From Lytechinus pictus (taxonomy: Eukaryota > Echinodermata > Echinoidea > Temnopleuroida > Toxopneustidae): 64,000 nt of DNA. Position numbers and translations under genes: made by a program. Under the pieces are notes generated by a model, which saw only the letters and a list, made by a program, of their open reading frames with translations, made no database searches and had not been told where the DNA came from. Location: positions 14,744,001-14,808,000 of the forward strand of contig NW_026974140.1 in the NCBI RefSeq assembly GCF_037042905.1. Direction: 5' to 3'. This document shows positions 24,870 to 37,100 of this stretch, piece after piece. How positions within the stretch are numbered: the first letter of the stretch is position 1; every line of letters begins with the position of its first letter.

Positions 24870-26175
24870 AGTGGACGGAGTATTGACTCTTAACTCCTAT
24901 TCAATGTAGGGTTGTGATGACTTTGGGAAGAAAGCGGTATTATTTCCTTTCCGCTTGGATGGAAAACTTGCACAAAAATTTAGGTCAACCCAATTGCTTC
25001 TGTTTGTATTGAAATATCCGAAAACCCAACTTACCGTAGCCCTGTTTGGGGAATCACAAAGATGAAAGAAAACCTTTGAATTCTTTGAAGAATATGTTTA
25101 TGCCGATTTTATTAATCTTTGGAATATGAATTGATGCAGGCCAATGAGTTCTGATGCACAGAATAGACAATGAAGGTATGGAGGGTAAATATTCTCACGC
25201 TAGCTCTCTGCTTAATCTGCCATGAACGAGGAGGTCCCATTGTATCAAAGTAACTATACTGGATGATCAATTATGATGGTCTAAGGCTAAACTCCGTATG
25301 CTTTCCTGAGAATCTAAGAATCTCTGATGATCGTTTCGCCACTTTCGTCACTCTGCCCTTACCAGTTGCTGTTTGGACCTGTAAGGAATCTTCTCGTATA
25401 TCGTTAAACATTGAGGGATCTGAGACCAAGACTTTTACCAGTTTTACAATTTTCCCCTCTTATCCTCGCGCTGCAATGCTGTTCCATACTTGATGACAAT
25501 TTCTCTAGCATTGTGTTACTGAATTGAATACAGAAGGTCATAGCATTTACGATTAATGTTTGTGTCAAACACGATTTATCATTGATGATATTGGAACCTT
25601 TTTACTATTGACTATTCGAGCCTCGAGATCTGACATTCGAAAATCTATTGCTTTATGAGAACTCAGATCATTAATGGTCGGTTACATCATTTTTTCGAAG
25701 GACAATATTCTCAAGGAGACAAGGACTTTTTAACACTTTTTCCAATCTGGCGATAGTCGTATCCACCGATAAGAAAAATAAGGTTATCCCTGAAGACGAC
25801 ATGGGAGAGGTTAACCAAATCCCTGTTGACATCGACGATGAAGAGAGACCTAAGGATTCACAGTTGATGACATCACATATCTCGAAGTCGGTCGAAGACC
25901 TTTTAATCGGCGTTGACCTTGAGAATTGTCGTAATCGGTTGTCGAGACATGGGTACGATTCGATGAGGAGTTTGAGATTGGCATCTAAGGAAGATTTAGT
26001 GGAGATAGGCCTACCCAGAGGCCATGCTGGACTTATTGTATATGCTATTGCTCAGGAAGATAAAGGACACGGTCCTGGCAAGGGTCTGACTCAGATAGAG
26101 TAAGTTTGTCCTATAGGTTGTTTCTTTGGCAGGGACAAAATGAACTGTGATATCTTGATATTTCTTTGATTGTAC
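24870..26175 (+). repeat. first-exon cassette B (duplicate of 21470-22810)
   Basis: Colinear with cassette A at an offset of about 3370-3402 bases. The promoter-proximal and 5' coding parts are diverged. The last ~182 exon bases and the donor are almost identical, with three substitutions by eye. Confidence 0.7.
25801..26099 (+). CDS. SAM-domain alternative first coding exon B of the SLC6 gene
   Basis: Encodes 99 residues plus two bases. The SAM region (about 29-85) is nearly identical to exon A, and the exon ends at the same GA|GTAAGT donor (GT at 26100), phase 2. The first two upstream ATGs of copy A are lost here: the aligned frame is open back to a TAA at 25672-25674 but reads TTT and CTG at those places. 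Translation probably begins at the shared internal ATG (25801, 'gacATGg', a good context). The serine-rich segment of copy A (about residues 44-83) is reduced to a few residues. Spliced to 28073 it would give a 736-residue protein. It could also be an internal exon of a transcript starting further upstream, since the frame is open for 126 bases before the ATG. Confidence 0.68.
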
Positions 26176-26575
26176 GGTATATATGTTTACGCAATTAGGG
26201 TTGAACAGTCCATGTAACGTGTTATACATGTACCAGGGTCGGAATTACACGGGGGCGACGGGCGATTTTGCCCCCATGACAGCCCAAATCGCCCCTAATA
26301 ATTCTCAAAACCCAATGCTTTAGGGCGACTATTTATTTCAGAATCGCCCCAATAAAATACCATCGACAATGTAAAAATCACTTCACATAATTACGTTCTC
26401 CGGCGCCGGAGCAAGCGCATCTTTTATACGTCATGTACATCAATCAGACACATTATTTACGTCAATTGTTAAGCCTTTCTGCCACTTTAAAAACAATATG
26501 AGTAGGACGGTTTTAGTCCATCCAATAAGTGTGACTAGGATGCTGTTGGTCGCTTTGTATTATAAAGCGAGTCGG

Positions 26576-27036
26576 CCAGTTCTTAGTTCTGCTCAGTGCA
26601 TGATCAGAAGATTCTGCGCATGATCAGTAGAAGGTAATTGGTACTAAAGTGACCTGTGGTTTAAAATGGTTTAAAAGTAGTTTAACATTTAATGAGATAA
26701 GCATCAACTTTGATGTCTTGATTATTCATATATTCTTTTGAATGGTGTTTGTCATTTACTTCCACAAAAACAACAATGCGTCCACGAACGACTGGTATTT
26801 CACAGTTTGCCAAGTACATTGTACAACATGCTATAGTATGCATTCAAAGTAGAAATGCAACAAATACCTTCATAATAGGTGTTCATTGATGTGCTATTCT
26901 AGTCACCTGGTCTATTCAAATTCTTCATCCTGCTATGTAAGGCACGCTTACGTAATGTCTTTGAAATCTGTCTATCACAACGAAAGAAATGCAAGGTAAT
27001 TTGACCGAAATTGTCCATGAAGTAACGACGGACTGG
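26576..27036. mobile_element. MITE copy 2 (CCAGTTCGTAGTT family)
   Basis: A 461-bp copy of the element at 4710-5139, with more changes at both ends (CCAGTTCTTAGTT and AACGACGGACTGG) and a frame-breaking internal change. It lies in the intron between SAM exon B and the common exon. Confidence 0.6.
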
Positions 27037-28072
27037 TCTATACAAGAGTGGTTCTCGTTTGATTTGTCAATTGTCATCACTGACAAAGTTTTCATTTATG
27101 ACAATTTCAATGGAATCCTTGGTTTGATCAGCTTCGAAGTTCTGTTGCCTTGATCACGAGCTTATGTAATAAGTAAAACGAGCTGAAATTAGTAATAGAT
27201 GTAGGTCGTGTGAAATAGTGGGCCATTGTTTCCATTAATCCTGGCGAATTTAGTATTTTTGTCCGAGAGGCGCGCACCGTATTATTGGTCTGCCACCCGA
27301 TTTTGGAATAAAACGTAGAATTTGATGCTAATATTGAGACATGGAATATCTTACTGTGTAATGTTTCAAAGCATCGTACGAATACATATGTTCAAAACTT
27401 TGGCAATGTTATCATTCTTATTGGAATAAAGGCAAAATTAATATCTAGTAATGACGTTATGTTTTCAGAAAATTAGCAAAATGCGATTTGTTCCAAAATC
27501 GGATAATGGACCAGTCGTAAGGATTGCGGTTTGCGGCACCCTCAGAAAAATCTTGGGGGTGCTTCAGCACCCCCCCCCCCCCACCACCAGCTTCATAGGG
27601 CCATAAAATCTAAACATATTTTAGTTCCTTCCATCGTCCTTAGACTGTGACAATGGAAGTGCATTTAGTCAGAGAGATGTGAATAATTTCCAATAACTAC
27701 CAATTATTGGCTTTATGATGACGACTTTGGCTGAAAAGCAGTCGCAAACACAATTATTTGACGAGCCCCTGATTTCGTCGCCCGAGTTCGTGAAAGGGTT
27801 TTAAATGTTCGTATAACGGTTGCAAGATAGTTCGTTAAGTATCAAAAGTAACATTGAAAAGTGAAACTGTTCCCATTTTCTTACAACGTTTTCCGATCCC
27901 TGGCGAAATTTCAAATTCACTACGTTCAAAAACATTCAGCTCTCAATGAGAGATTTGAACCCTGGACCTGGTTTGCAGTCTCGGGAAGGACTTATCCGCT
28001 GACCCATAACCATAATGGTATTGGTATTATCAGGATTGTGTTATCTGAACCTTTGTTTTCTTATCATTTTAG
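27037..28072. other. intron 5' of the common exon; nothing coding seen
   Basis: AT-rich with a C-run and a repeat end resembling 23680 at about 27560-27590. The ORF starting at 27861 only becomes meaningful from the acceptor at 28071-28072. Confidence 0.45.
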
Positions 28073-28151
28073 AACGAGGAAGCTTGAAGATCAAGTCTTA
28101 ACACCCAAAGTTTTAACTTCTAGCGAAGCGATCTCCGCCATGAGTGAAAAG
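28073..28151 (+). CDS. common exon joining SAM exons to the transporter (contains ATG of the short form)
   Basis: Preceded by a pyrimidine-rich acceptor (ttatcattttag) and followed by GTAAGA. The first base completes the split Glu codon (GA|A) from either SAM exon, then 22 codons (TRKLEDQVLTPKVLTSSEAI...) lead into ATG-AGT-GAA-AAG. The exon is fully open in that frame. The ATG at 28140 has a strong Kozak context (CCGCCATGA), so a transcript starting in a noncoding leader could make the 614-residue transporter without the SAM domain. Confidence 0.75.
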
Positions 28152-31100
28152 GTAAGATATAGATTCAACCACTTCTCAGTTATCTCCGGTTGAATTACAC
28201 CATTTTATTGAAAAAACAGTGGTAGTGGAAAGGCATTTAAAATATCAATACATCCCTTCGAAACAATTGTTTTATTGTGAGCTGCTTATACCAAAATATA
28301 CAAAATATTGTGTCGAGACAATTTTGTTATATAATGTGGTCAAAATGAATGATGATGTCAAATCAGTGTTATAATACGAAACATATTAGAGTCCTTATAC
28401 CACCCACATAATATTGTCAAGTTTAATATATCACCCGACATTTCAACTATTTATGACGGTCCACATAAAGTCAAGTTTGTTAAAAGATGCGATATTTCAC
28501 GATGTTTAGCCGAACGTGAATTCAAAACCTTGACATCTTCCAGAATTACCCTCACCATTATATGTTAATCTGTTTCCTTGTCGAGATCATGCGTGATCAC
28601 GTTGGTTTTATTTTCCTATTCCAGGGCGACTACAAAGTAGTGCCAGGAGGCGGAGCAAACGATGTCGGGAAAGACCTCGGAGTTAAAGACCCGAAGGCGG
28701 CCGCTCCCGACCGAGAAGGATGGGGAAAGAAGCTGGATTTCCTCCTGGTCTGTATCGGCTATGCCGTTGGGTTGGGAAATATCTGGCGATTTCCTTACCT
28801 CTGCTATACCCATGGGGGAGGTAAGTTTCAGTTATAATATAAATCAAACAAAATAAAAAAATATAAGCTTATTCTGTGAGTATATTTGCTTGATTACATT
28901 CTTCCTGCGGACAATTTTAAGTCATGTTTATTTTTTGTAAAATGTTTGTCGGGCTTATGAATCTTTTCGAACAGTTTGAGGCATATAATTTTGTTTAATG
29001 GAACATTACGATGAATTCGAGCAGTTTCAGGCATGTTCAACTTCATATTTTTACATTAAGATATATTGCTAGTACTACATGTAGATATAGGAAACATTTA
29101 TAGATACTGAATAAATATATGCCCAGTTCTTTAACTTGGAGCATTTCCTCATTAAAAAACGATGTCCAGTTTAGGATCAAAGTATCAACTACAGTGCTCC
29201 GACTGGGTCATCAAGTGATTGAATACGAATAGCTGTGCCATAATCATCGGTGTTACTTCTCATCCCTTTTCTTACCCAGCTTATGTAAGCATGTGTGCTA
29301 TCAGAAAGTGAATGTACTCATTAATGAGCATTCCATTACTTATGAATAATTAAGTGTTGCAGAAATATTTTTAGATTCATAGTTTATCCCAGCTTTAGAT
29401 TCACACAACCGTTTTCAGGTACTTCGAATTTCCAGTTTTGGTCCCGTTTTAGTTTGTTATTAGAGTCGTTTAATACTACACTGGTGGTATTTAGGGTGCG
29501 TTTATCCGCCACTTTTTCACCCTAGAATCATGATCTGAATCATGATTCAAATCATGATTCTGCAGAATCACGATTGCGTTTAGTCGAAATTGAATATAAT
29601 CATGATTAGAATCACAAACATGAAACACGAAAAAAGGGGCGTTTGGAAAGACGTTTCTGCAGAATCACGTACGAAAATGTTCGAATAAACGATATCGTGA
29701 TTTGAATCATGATTATATGACCTCACTGTGTCGGGCTACTTTCGGTTTGACTCTTGCCAAGCTCAGCTCATTGTATGTACTCTGCATGCATTTCTTGTCA
29801 TGTCCAAGTTCTGTGTTGGTCATCGCATCGTCCACTACTTTTCATTTTTTGGTCATGTCTTCAACTTCAAGTTCTAGTAAATGAATTATAAACTGGACAG
29901 ACAATGATCTCAGTTGTTGTTGAGTATAGAGTGTCAATATTAAATTGGATCTACGCTGAAATTCACTTCCGAACACCATTTTTTGATAAATTAACAAGAT
30001 GAATAGAAGCACATGGACCCTATATGATAGAAGTAAATAAAATTAGGTATAGACTGAATTCTGGAAGCAAAAGATTTTTCGAGAGCCGAAACACGTGCGA
30101 AAAAATTCCTCTGTCAAACTGCGCACTAGTGATGCGCACTGGATTGGCCCGAATCTGAGGAGAAACAGCATTGGAATGAAGGTCGTCTAAACGCTGATTC
30201 TGTGATATCGTGATTCATGTTTGTGTTTTGAATCATGATTCGAATCATGATTCAAATCACGATTCTGGCTTGAGGTCGCATAAACGCAGCCTAAGAGTGC
30301 TCAATGACCATAAATTGCCCATTTGACCTCATAAAAAGTAGAATCAACACAATTTTGTTATACGCAGGGAGAGAAATGATGCTATTTATATTTCGAAGTT
30401 ATACGGGTTATCTGTGAATTCCAGTTACGAAATTACAAAAGAAAACAAATATGGAGTCTTATTAATTTTCTAGCATTAGGTTAATTTGCGCAATGACGAA
30501 TTTGTTTTAACAGTAAAAGAAAAATGTTCGAAACACTAGAGTAAAATGGTAAACAAAATAACAGATATGTGTCACTGTATGTAATTGTTTCACGAGTAAA
30601 AAAAAAACCACCTGTGTCTAGTACTCGACTTCTCGTTATAGACAAAGTCATAAAATCACTTGTTTTGGCGATGGTATAGCGGGTTCGCGTGGTGCGCACT
30701 CCACTCCCTTTAATTTTTTAATGACGTTAATGTTGGACCTATTCTGTCTCCACGTTCGGCTGCTTTTATCGACGAGATCCGTTTTTATTTACAGAAATAC
30801 AGAGTAAACCACTCCAGAAAAATCTTGTACGAGCTTGTGTAATTTTTCATTATTTGGTACAGTAGTACTGAATATTATACATTTTCAACAGCTTTAGCAA
30901 CTCATGTATCGAAATATGTTGCGAAAAACATGAATGAAGAGAACAAGAAGCTTTAAACTTTTCTTATTATAACAAGTTTTATGAAACAGCCCCTGTATGG
31001 AGAGTGGTAACTTGTAAATCAACATCTTGGCCAAAGCATGCAATTGGAAATCGGGAGGAAATCACAGAGGAAATAAAACTAACCTTTTATATTACTCTAG

Positions 31101-34100
31101 ATCCCTTGAACCTTTCAAACGTGGATTTATTGCCTTTAAACATAAGCAATATGTTTTTATTCTACTTCCTATAGCACTCAAGTAGACTTTCAGATTTGTT
31201 ATGTTTTCCTGTGTTATACATGGTTTCTTTCCTTTATTAGATTTATGGGTGATTTGATTGAAAAAAAAATGATTAATTGGTGATATTCCACACCGTACCT
31301 TATCTTGATATGTTTTCTTATTCTGTCTAGGTGTATTCCTGATCCCCTATTTTTTAATGCTGTTTCTGGCTGGTATGCCTCTTATGTTCCTGGAGCTAGC
31401 CTTCGGTCAATATGGAGGCGAAGGACCAATCACCATCTGGAAAGCATGTCCCCTTTTCGCAGGTGAGTCCATGCAATGTGAAATATCATGGCATGTAACC
31501 ATCCCTATACGAGAAGTGACCTAGGTTCCAAATACAATCCTGGTGGATGTTTGATAAAAGCTGTTTGTAAGTTAAGAGTGACTTTAAGAACGGCTGGTGA
31601 TTCTTTCTTACGCGCTAAATAATCACCAATGAACATTTAATAGTGAATTATCATTTACCACAAGAAAGGATCACCAGTCGTTCTTAAAGTCGCTCTTAAC
31701 TTGCAACAGCTTTATGAAACGGTTCCCTGGATCTCGTACTGGACATTCTATAAATTAGCCATCCTAAGGGGATTAAGAAAGTTAAACCAGGGTCCACTAT
31801 TGAAGAAACTTAAAATCAACAATAGCAAAATGTCTGTGCAAATGTATTATTGGTTATCAAATGCGAGCATGTTTCATCTAAAAGCTATATAAGTATTAAG
31901 TATAAAGTTATTTTTGTCAAACTAATGAGGTATGTTTGTTTTTATGCCGAATGAGATACCCCAAATTTCCTTTGGGTTTTTTGACGTACACGTTTGTTGT
32001 TCAGAAGATTCGTTTCCGGAACGTTCATCAAATCCGAAAATTTTTTATTCCGAAAAATGCAAACCGTGCAGGCCTAAAGCCCTTTAGCAAGATGTTCGTT
32101 AGTATGAAAATGGAAACGGGATCGTTAATGTGAATATGAATGACTACATTCCAATGTTTGAGTCTCGAAGACTCGTTAATGCGAAAATTAAATAAGGCGT
32201 CTTATTCCAAAGGTTCGATAGTCCTAAAATGGCACAAAATTCGTTTGTGTCAAAAGAACTATGCGAACCTAACAGTACTGTTTGGACTATCGAACCCTTC
32301 TGAATAGCGAATGTTATTTCGTTTTTTTATTAATGAACCTTCAGAATATCGAACCTTCATTTTCAGAATAACAAAATTTCGGACTTTCAAACATTGTCAC
32401 CAATGAATCTTCGGAGCATAGAATCTTCGATATAACAAATCCTAATTCGATATGATGAGCTATAATTGTTTTGACATGTGAGACTGATTTATTTCTGGAA
32501 TTAATGCTAACATTTTTGACAAATAACTTTAGTATTTGTATTAGAACAGTTTCTGACACACCAAGTTATATATTCCTTGTGAAACAAATTCCGCCTACAG
32601 ACATTGATTGGGGCAAGATTGGGATATATATAGTGCATGTTTTTTGTAAACGCAGACCGCAAACATTGTGTGGTAAACATTGTACTTTGTTATATGTGAT
32701 CAACATGTCTGAAGCAGAGATATAAGTGAATTTTAAAGAGGATGAAACTTATTAATTGTTATTTTCTTTGTACCTTATATTTGCTGAGCATGCTTTTCTA
32801 TATCTACAATGATTATAAATCGGGGATGATTGTGTGCATGTTTGTTTTGTCGTTTCAACCTTCAACAAATAATATTTGCGATTTTTACAATCAGTTGTTA
32901 TTGTTACTCAAGTGTGAATTATTTCGATATAACGATGTGTCATAGTGGGGTGTCTTAAGGTGAATTTACTGATTATCTTGTATGTTTCATTCATTGTTCC
33001 TTCAGCACTAAAACATGAGAACTCGTTTGAAAAGAAAGTGAGCTCATATATATTTCATTTTTTATTATATTTTGTATTGGATCAGAACTCGGAAGTTTCT
33101 CGAAATTCTTTTCTTGTTATATTCGGTTAACACGTTATTAGCTGGTAATAACCATGGTTCCGTCGGCCAAATGGATTCGGTCTTGTAGATCAAGTACATA
33201 CTCCAATAGGAACATTAGATCTCGTTAATCGACCATGTTTAGAGAGAAAGTGATCGATAAGTCAAGTGTTCTCCAGGCTGGCATCTACTCATGAGTAGAG
33301 ATGGTGTGATGCGGTACTTATTATATTATCGATCCTATTAATGAAGCGTGGACATGCAATTTTGAAGCATTTGATAAGCTAGTGACCTTTCAGTTAGACA
33401 TACCAATACACCCACACACACACACCCACGGTCACACACACACCCAATCACACTAGAAGACATACCAATACACCCACACACACACACCCACAGTCACACA
33501 TACACACACACACACACACACCCAATCACACTAGATTGAAAATGTGTATGTTGAAGCCACCGTGCGGTGTTTTGTAATTAGTGTTTATACTTTTTTATTT
33601 TGCAAATTATTATTGCCGTCCTAATTTTTTCATAAGATAGATTTGATGATTATGGTGAAGATGACGATGAGCATAATGATAATAATAATGCTTATATAAC
33701 GGTAATGACTTTATTGAACTCATACACAGTCAGCTAGGCAAATCATATTATCATCATAATCATCACTATATAGGCCCAATCATCATACCTATTACAAGGT
33801 AAATGTCATCAATACAACAGAACCTCGGATGTAGTTTAGGGTTGATCGACCTTTCAGTTTTGCTTTCGGTCTGCGTCTGAAAATAATTCTCTCCCTTACT
33901 GAGCTACAGAGACACCCATTTACACGAGACGTATATTTTGATTATTGAAATAGGTCCGTGGACATTAATCCAACGGAAATGTGAGATGTTATGAATAAAT
34001 TTATAACTTCCTCCTCTCTGAACATACTCGATGTTGAATCAGGTCGCGGTGGTACATAAATTGATCAAAAATCGACAATGCCGAGGCTATCGCTTCAGTG

Positions 34101-37100
34101 GTCTTTTTCATAACATCGATCCTAAAGTTAAAGGGATGGTCCGGGCTGAAAGTATTTATAGCTTAATAAATATAGTAGAATTCACTGAGCAAAATGCCGA
34201 AAATTTCATCAAAATCGGATAACAAATAACAAAGTTTTTGAATTTTAAAGTTTAGCAATATTTTGTGAAAACAGTCGTCATGAATATTCATTAGGTGGGC
34301 TGATGATGTCACATCCCCACTAGTTCTTTTGTATTTTATTATATGAAATTAATTTTTTTCGCATTTTTTCCTCCAAGAACTAGAAAAATTGGATTGACAA
34401 CTGATTTAGTGCATTAGATATTTATTGCTGCAACTTATTTCATTATAAGGGAGACATAATTTATTATTCACACAAGTATGAAATAATGAAGAAATTATGA
34501 TTTTATGTAATAACATAAGAAAACGGAAAGTGGAGATGTGACATCATCAGCTCACCTATCGAATATTCATGACGACTGTTTTCACAAAATATTGCTAAAC
34601 TTTAAAATTCAATAACTTTGTTATTTGTTATCCGATTTTGATGAAATTTTCGGCATTTTGCTCAGTAAATTCTACTCTATTTATTAAGCTATAAATACTT
34701 TCAGCCCGGACCATCCCTTTAAGCCCTAACCTTTGACATTGCTATCATGTCACATCACTCGGAGGTCTGTTTCATAACGCTGATCCTAAAGTTGGCCGTT
34801 TAACACGAGATTGTCAATTAATTCACACCGATCACACCTTAGCCTCGTTGCATAAAAGTTACCATTACGGTAACTTTCCCATGCAATGGTAACTTGCATG
34901 GAATCCTTGATTTTGATTGGTTGTTGATCATCGTTCCCATGGTAGTTACCTTTGAATTACAAAGTTATCATAATAGTAATTTTATTCAACGGGTGTTTCA
35001 TAAAGCTGTTGGTAAGTTAGGAGCGACTGTACGTACGACTGGTACATCATAGCACAGGAAACAATCACCAGTCATTCGTTAAGTTATTCGTAGTTAAGTT
35101 CTAGATCTATTCTCCGTCATAGTACGATATGAGGGAGAATAGAATTCAATTGAAATAGTCTAGAACTAGACTAAGTTATTCGTGACTTACGAACAGCCTT
35201 ATGAAATGACCCCAGGGTCTGTTTCACTAAGCTGATCCTATAACTTGGACCGTAATACACGACAATGCTAAGTTCATTCACACTGTGAGTCAGTGGCGTA
35301 CCGTGGGTCACGGCATTGGGGGGGCACCAGCAAAAATTTTGAGTCGCTCAGTGAGCGCGCAAAGCGCGCTCAATTACCAGGTATAGGCCTATTGACCTTA
35401 TATAGAGACATTTTAAGGACTGTGCCATTAAACGGATATGTAATGTATCTCACTGATCAAATGATGCGAGCGCGAAGCGCGAGCTGAAAATTTTTGAAAT
35501 TCATACCTAAAAAGGGTCAAAATATGCTATTAAATTTAAAAAAAAAATACGTATCTGTCTCGCTAAACAAACAATGCGAGCGCGAAGCGCGAGCTGAAAT
35601 TTTTGTATTTATTGACCCCAAACAGAGACAGTTTAAGGACTATTTTTTAGAAATCAAATAAGAGAATACATATCTCACCATACTCATCTAATTTGAGTGC
35701 CAAGCGCTTGCTGATTTTGTTAGAAAACATGAAACACCTTTTGTAGTCATTGTAATCATGATTAAAATACGCATCTCACTAATCAAATATTGCGAGCGCG
35801 AAGCGCGAGCTAAAAATTTAGGATATTCAGACCTCAAGAGAAGCATTCTAAGACTTGTTTGTAGGAATTTACGAAGACCATACGTACTTCACGTACAAAA
35901 TGATGCGAGCGCGAAGCGCGAGCTGAAAATTTTGTATATATTGACCCCAAACAGGGACATTTTAAGGACTATTTCTTTTTTTGAATCCATTAAGAGTATA
36001 CATATCTCACCATAGTCATCCAATGCGAGTGCCAAGCGATTGCTGATTTTGATAGAATCACATTCAAACACATGAAGAGCTTTTTGTAGTCATAGTAATC
36101 ATGATTATCATACGCATCTCAGTAGCGCAAAGTGCGAGCTGAAAATATAGGAAATTCAGATCTGAAGAGGGGCATTCTAAGGCTTGTTTGTAGGAATCTA
36201 CTATGACCATACGTATTTCACTAAACAAATGATGCGAGCGAGAAGCGCGAGCTGAACATTTTTGATATTTACATTAGAAAAAGAGACATTTTAAGGACCG
36301 ATTTCAGGAATTCATGAAGAGCAGACAAATCTCATCAATCCACTAATTCGAACGTAAGCACGAACACGAACAAGGATTTTTTTTATATACAGACCTTAAA
36401 ATGGGGCTATCACTTTAAGTAGTCATGAAAAGAAGCATATGTCACTACATAAAACAATAATAACTCGAAGTGCGATGATATATATTTGGTGCATATTGAC
36501 TTGAAAACAGGACGTTTTGGTACAACATGATTGTACATGTATATCTCGTTAAACAGACAATGCTAGTACCAGGAATAATGAATAAATAGGCCCTGAGCAC
36601 ATTATGTTTCATAAAGTTATGAAAAAAAAAACAATTCTTATGTAATATAACACAACATATAATATAATATAACATTATAATGTACAATAAATTCTTCTTT
36701 CCCACAACGTTTCTTTCTTCTCCCTCTTTTTCTCCCTTTTCTCCCGTTTTTTTTTTTTTTTTTTTTTTTTTTTTGCCAGCCGATTGGGGGGGCACGTGCC
36801 CCCCATGCCCCCCCGTAGTTACGCCACTGCTGTGAGTAAAGGTGATCCTAATGTTAGGCATACACTTGACATACCAAACGACTCGAGTATTAAAGGGCCA
36901 AACGGAATGCCCCAACTTTTCCCTCATAACTGATGTTTCTGAAAGTGTTGCTGTATTGATGCCAATAATATTGTGACAGAAATATTAAACAAATCGTCAA
37001 CAATAAGGTTGATTTTCTTCAAAGATCATTCATTTATAAATAGCCCGTGCAAATTTGAAAGATTGAGACTAAATAGCGATTTATCTCGATAATAATAATA

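Noticed and set aside
35291..36400. Regularly spaced GCGAGCGCGAAGCGCGAGC repeats as a CRISPR-like array
   Set aside because: Spacing of about 110 bases with similar 'spacers', eukaryotic context and hAT-like borders. It is a minisatellite inside a transposon.
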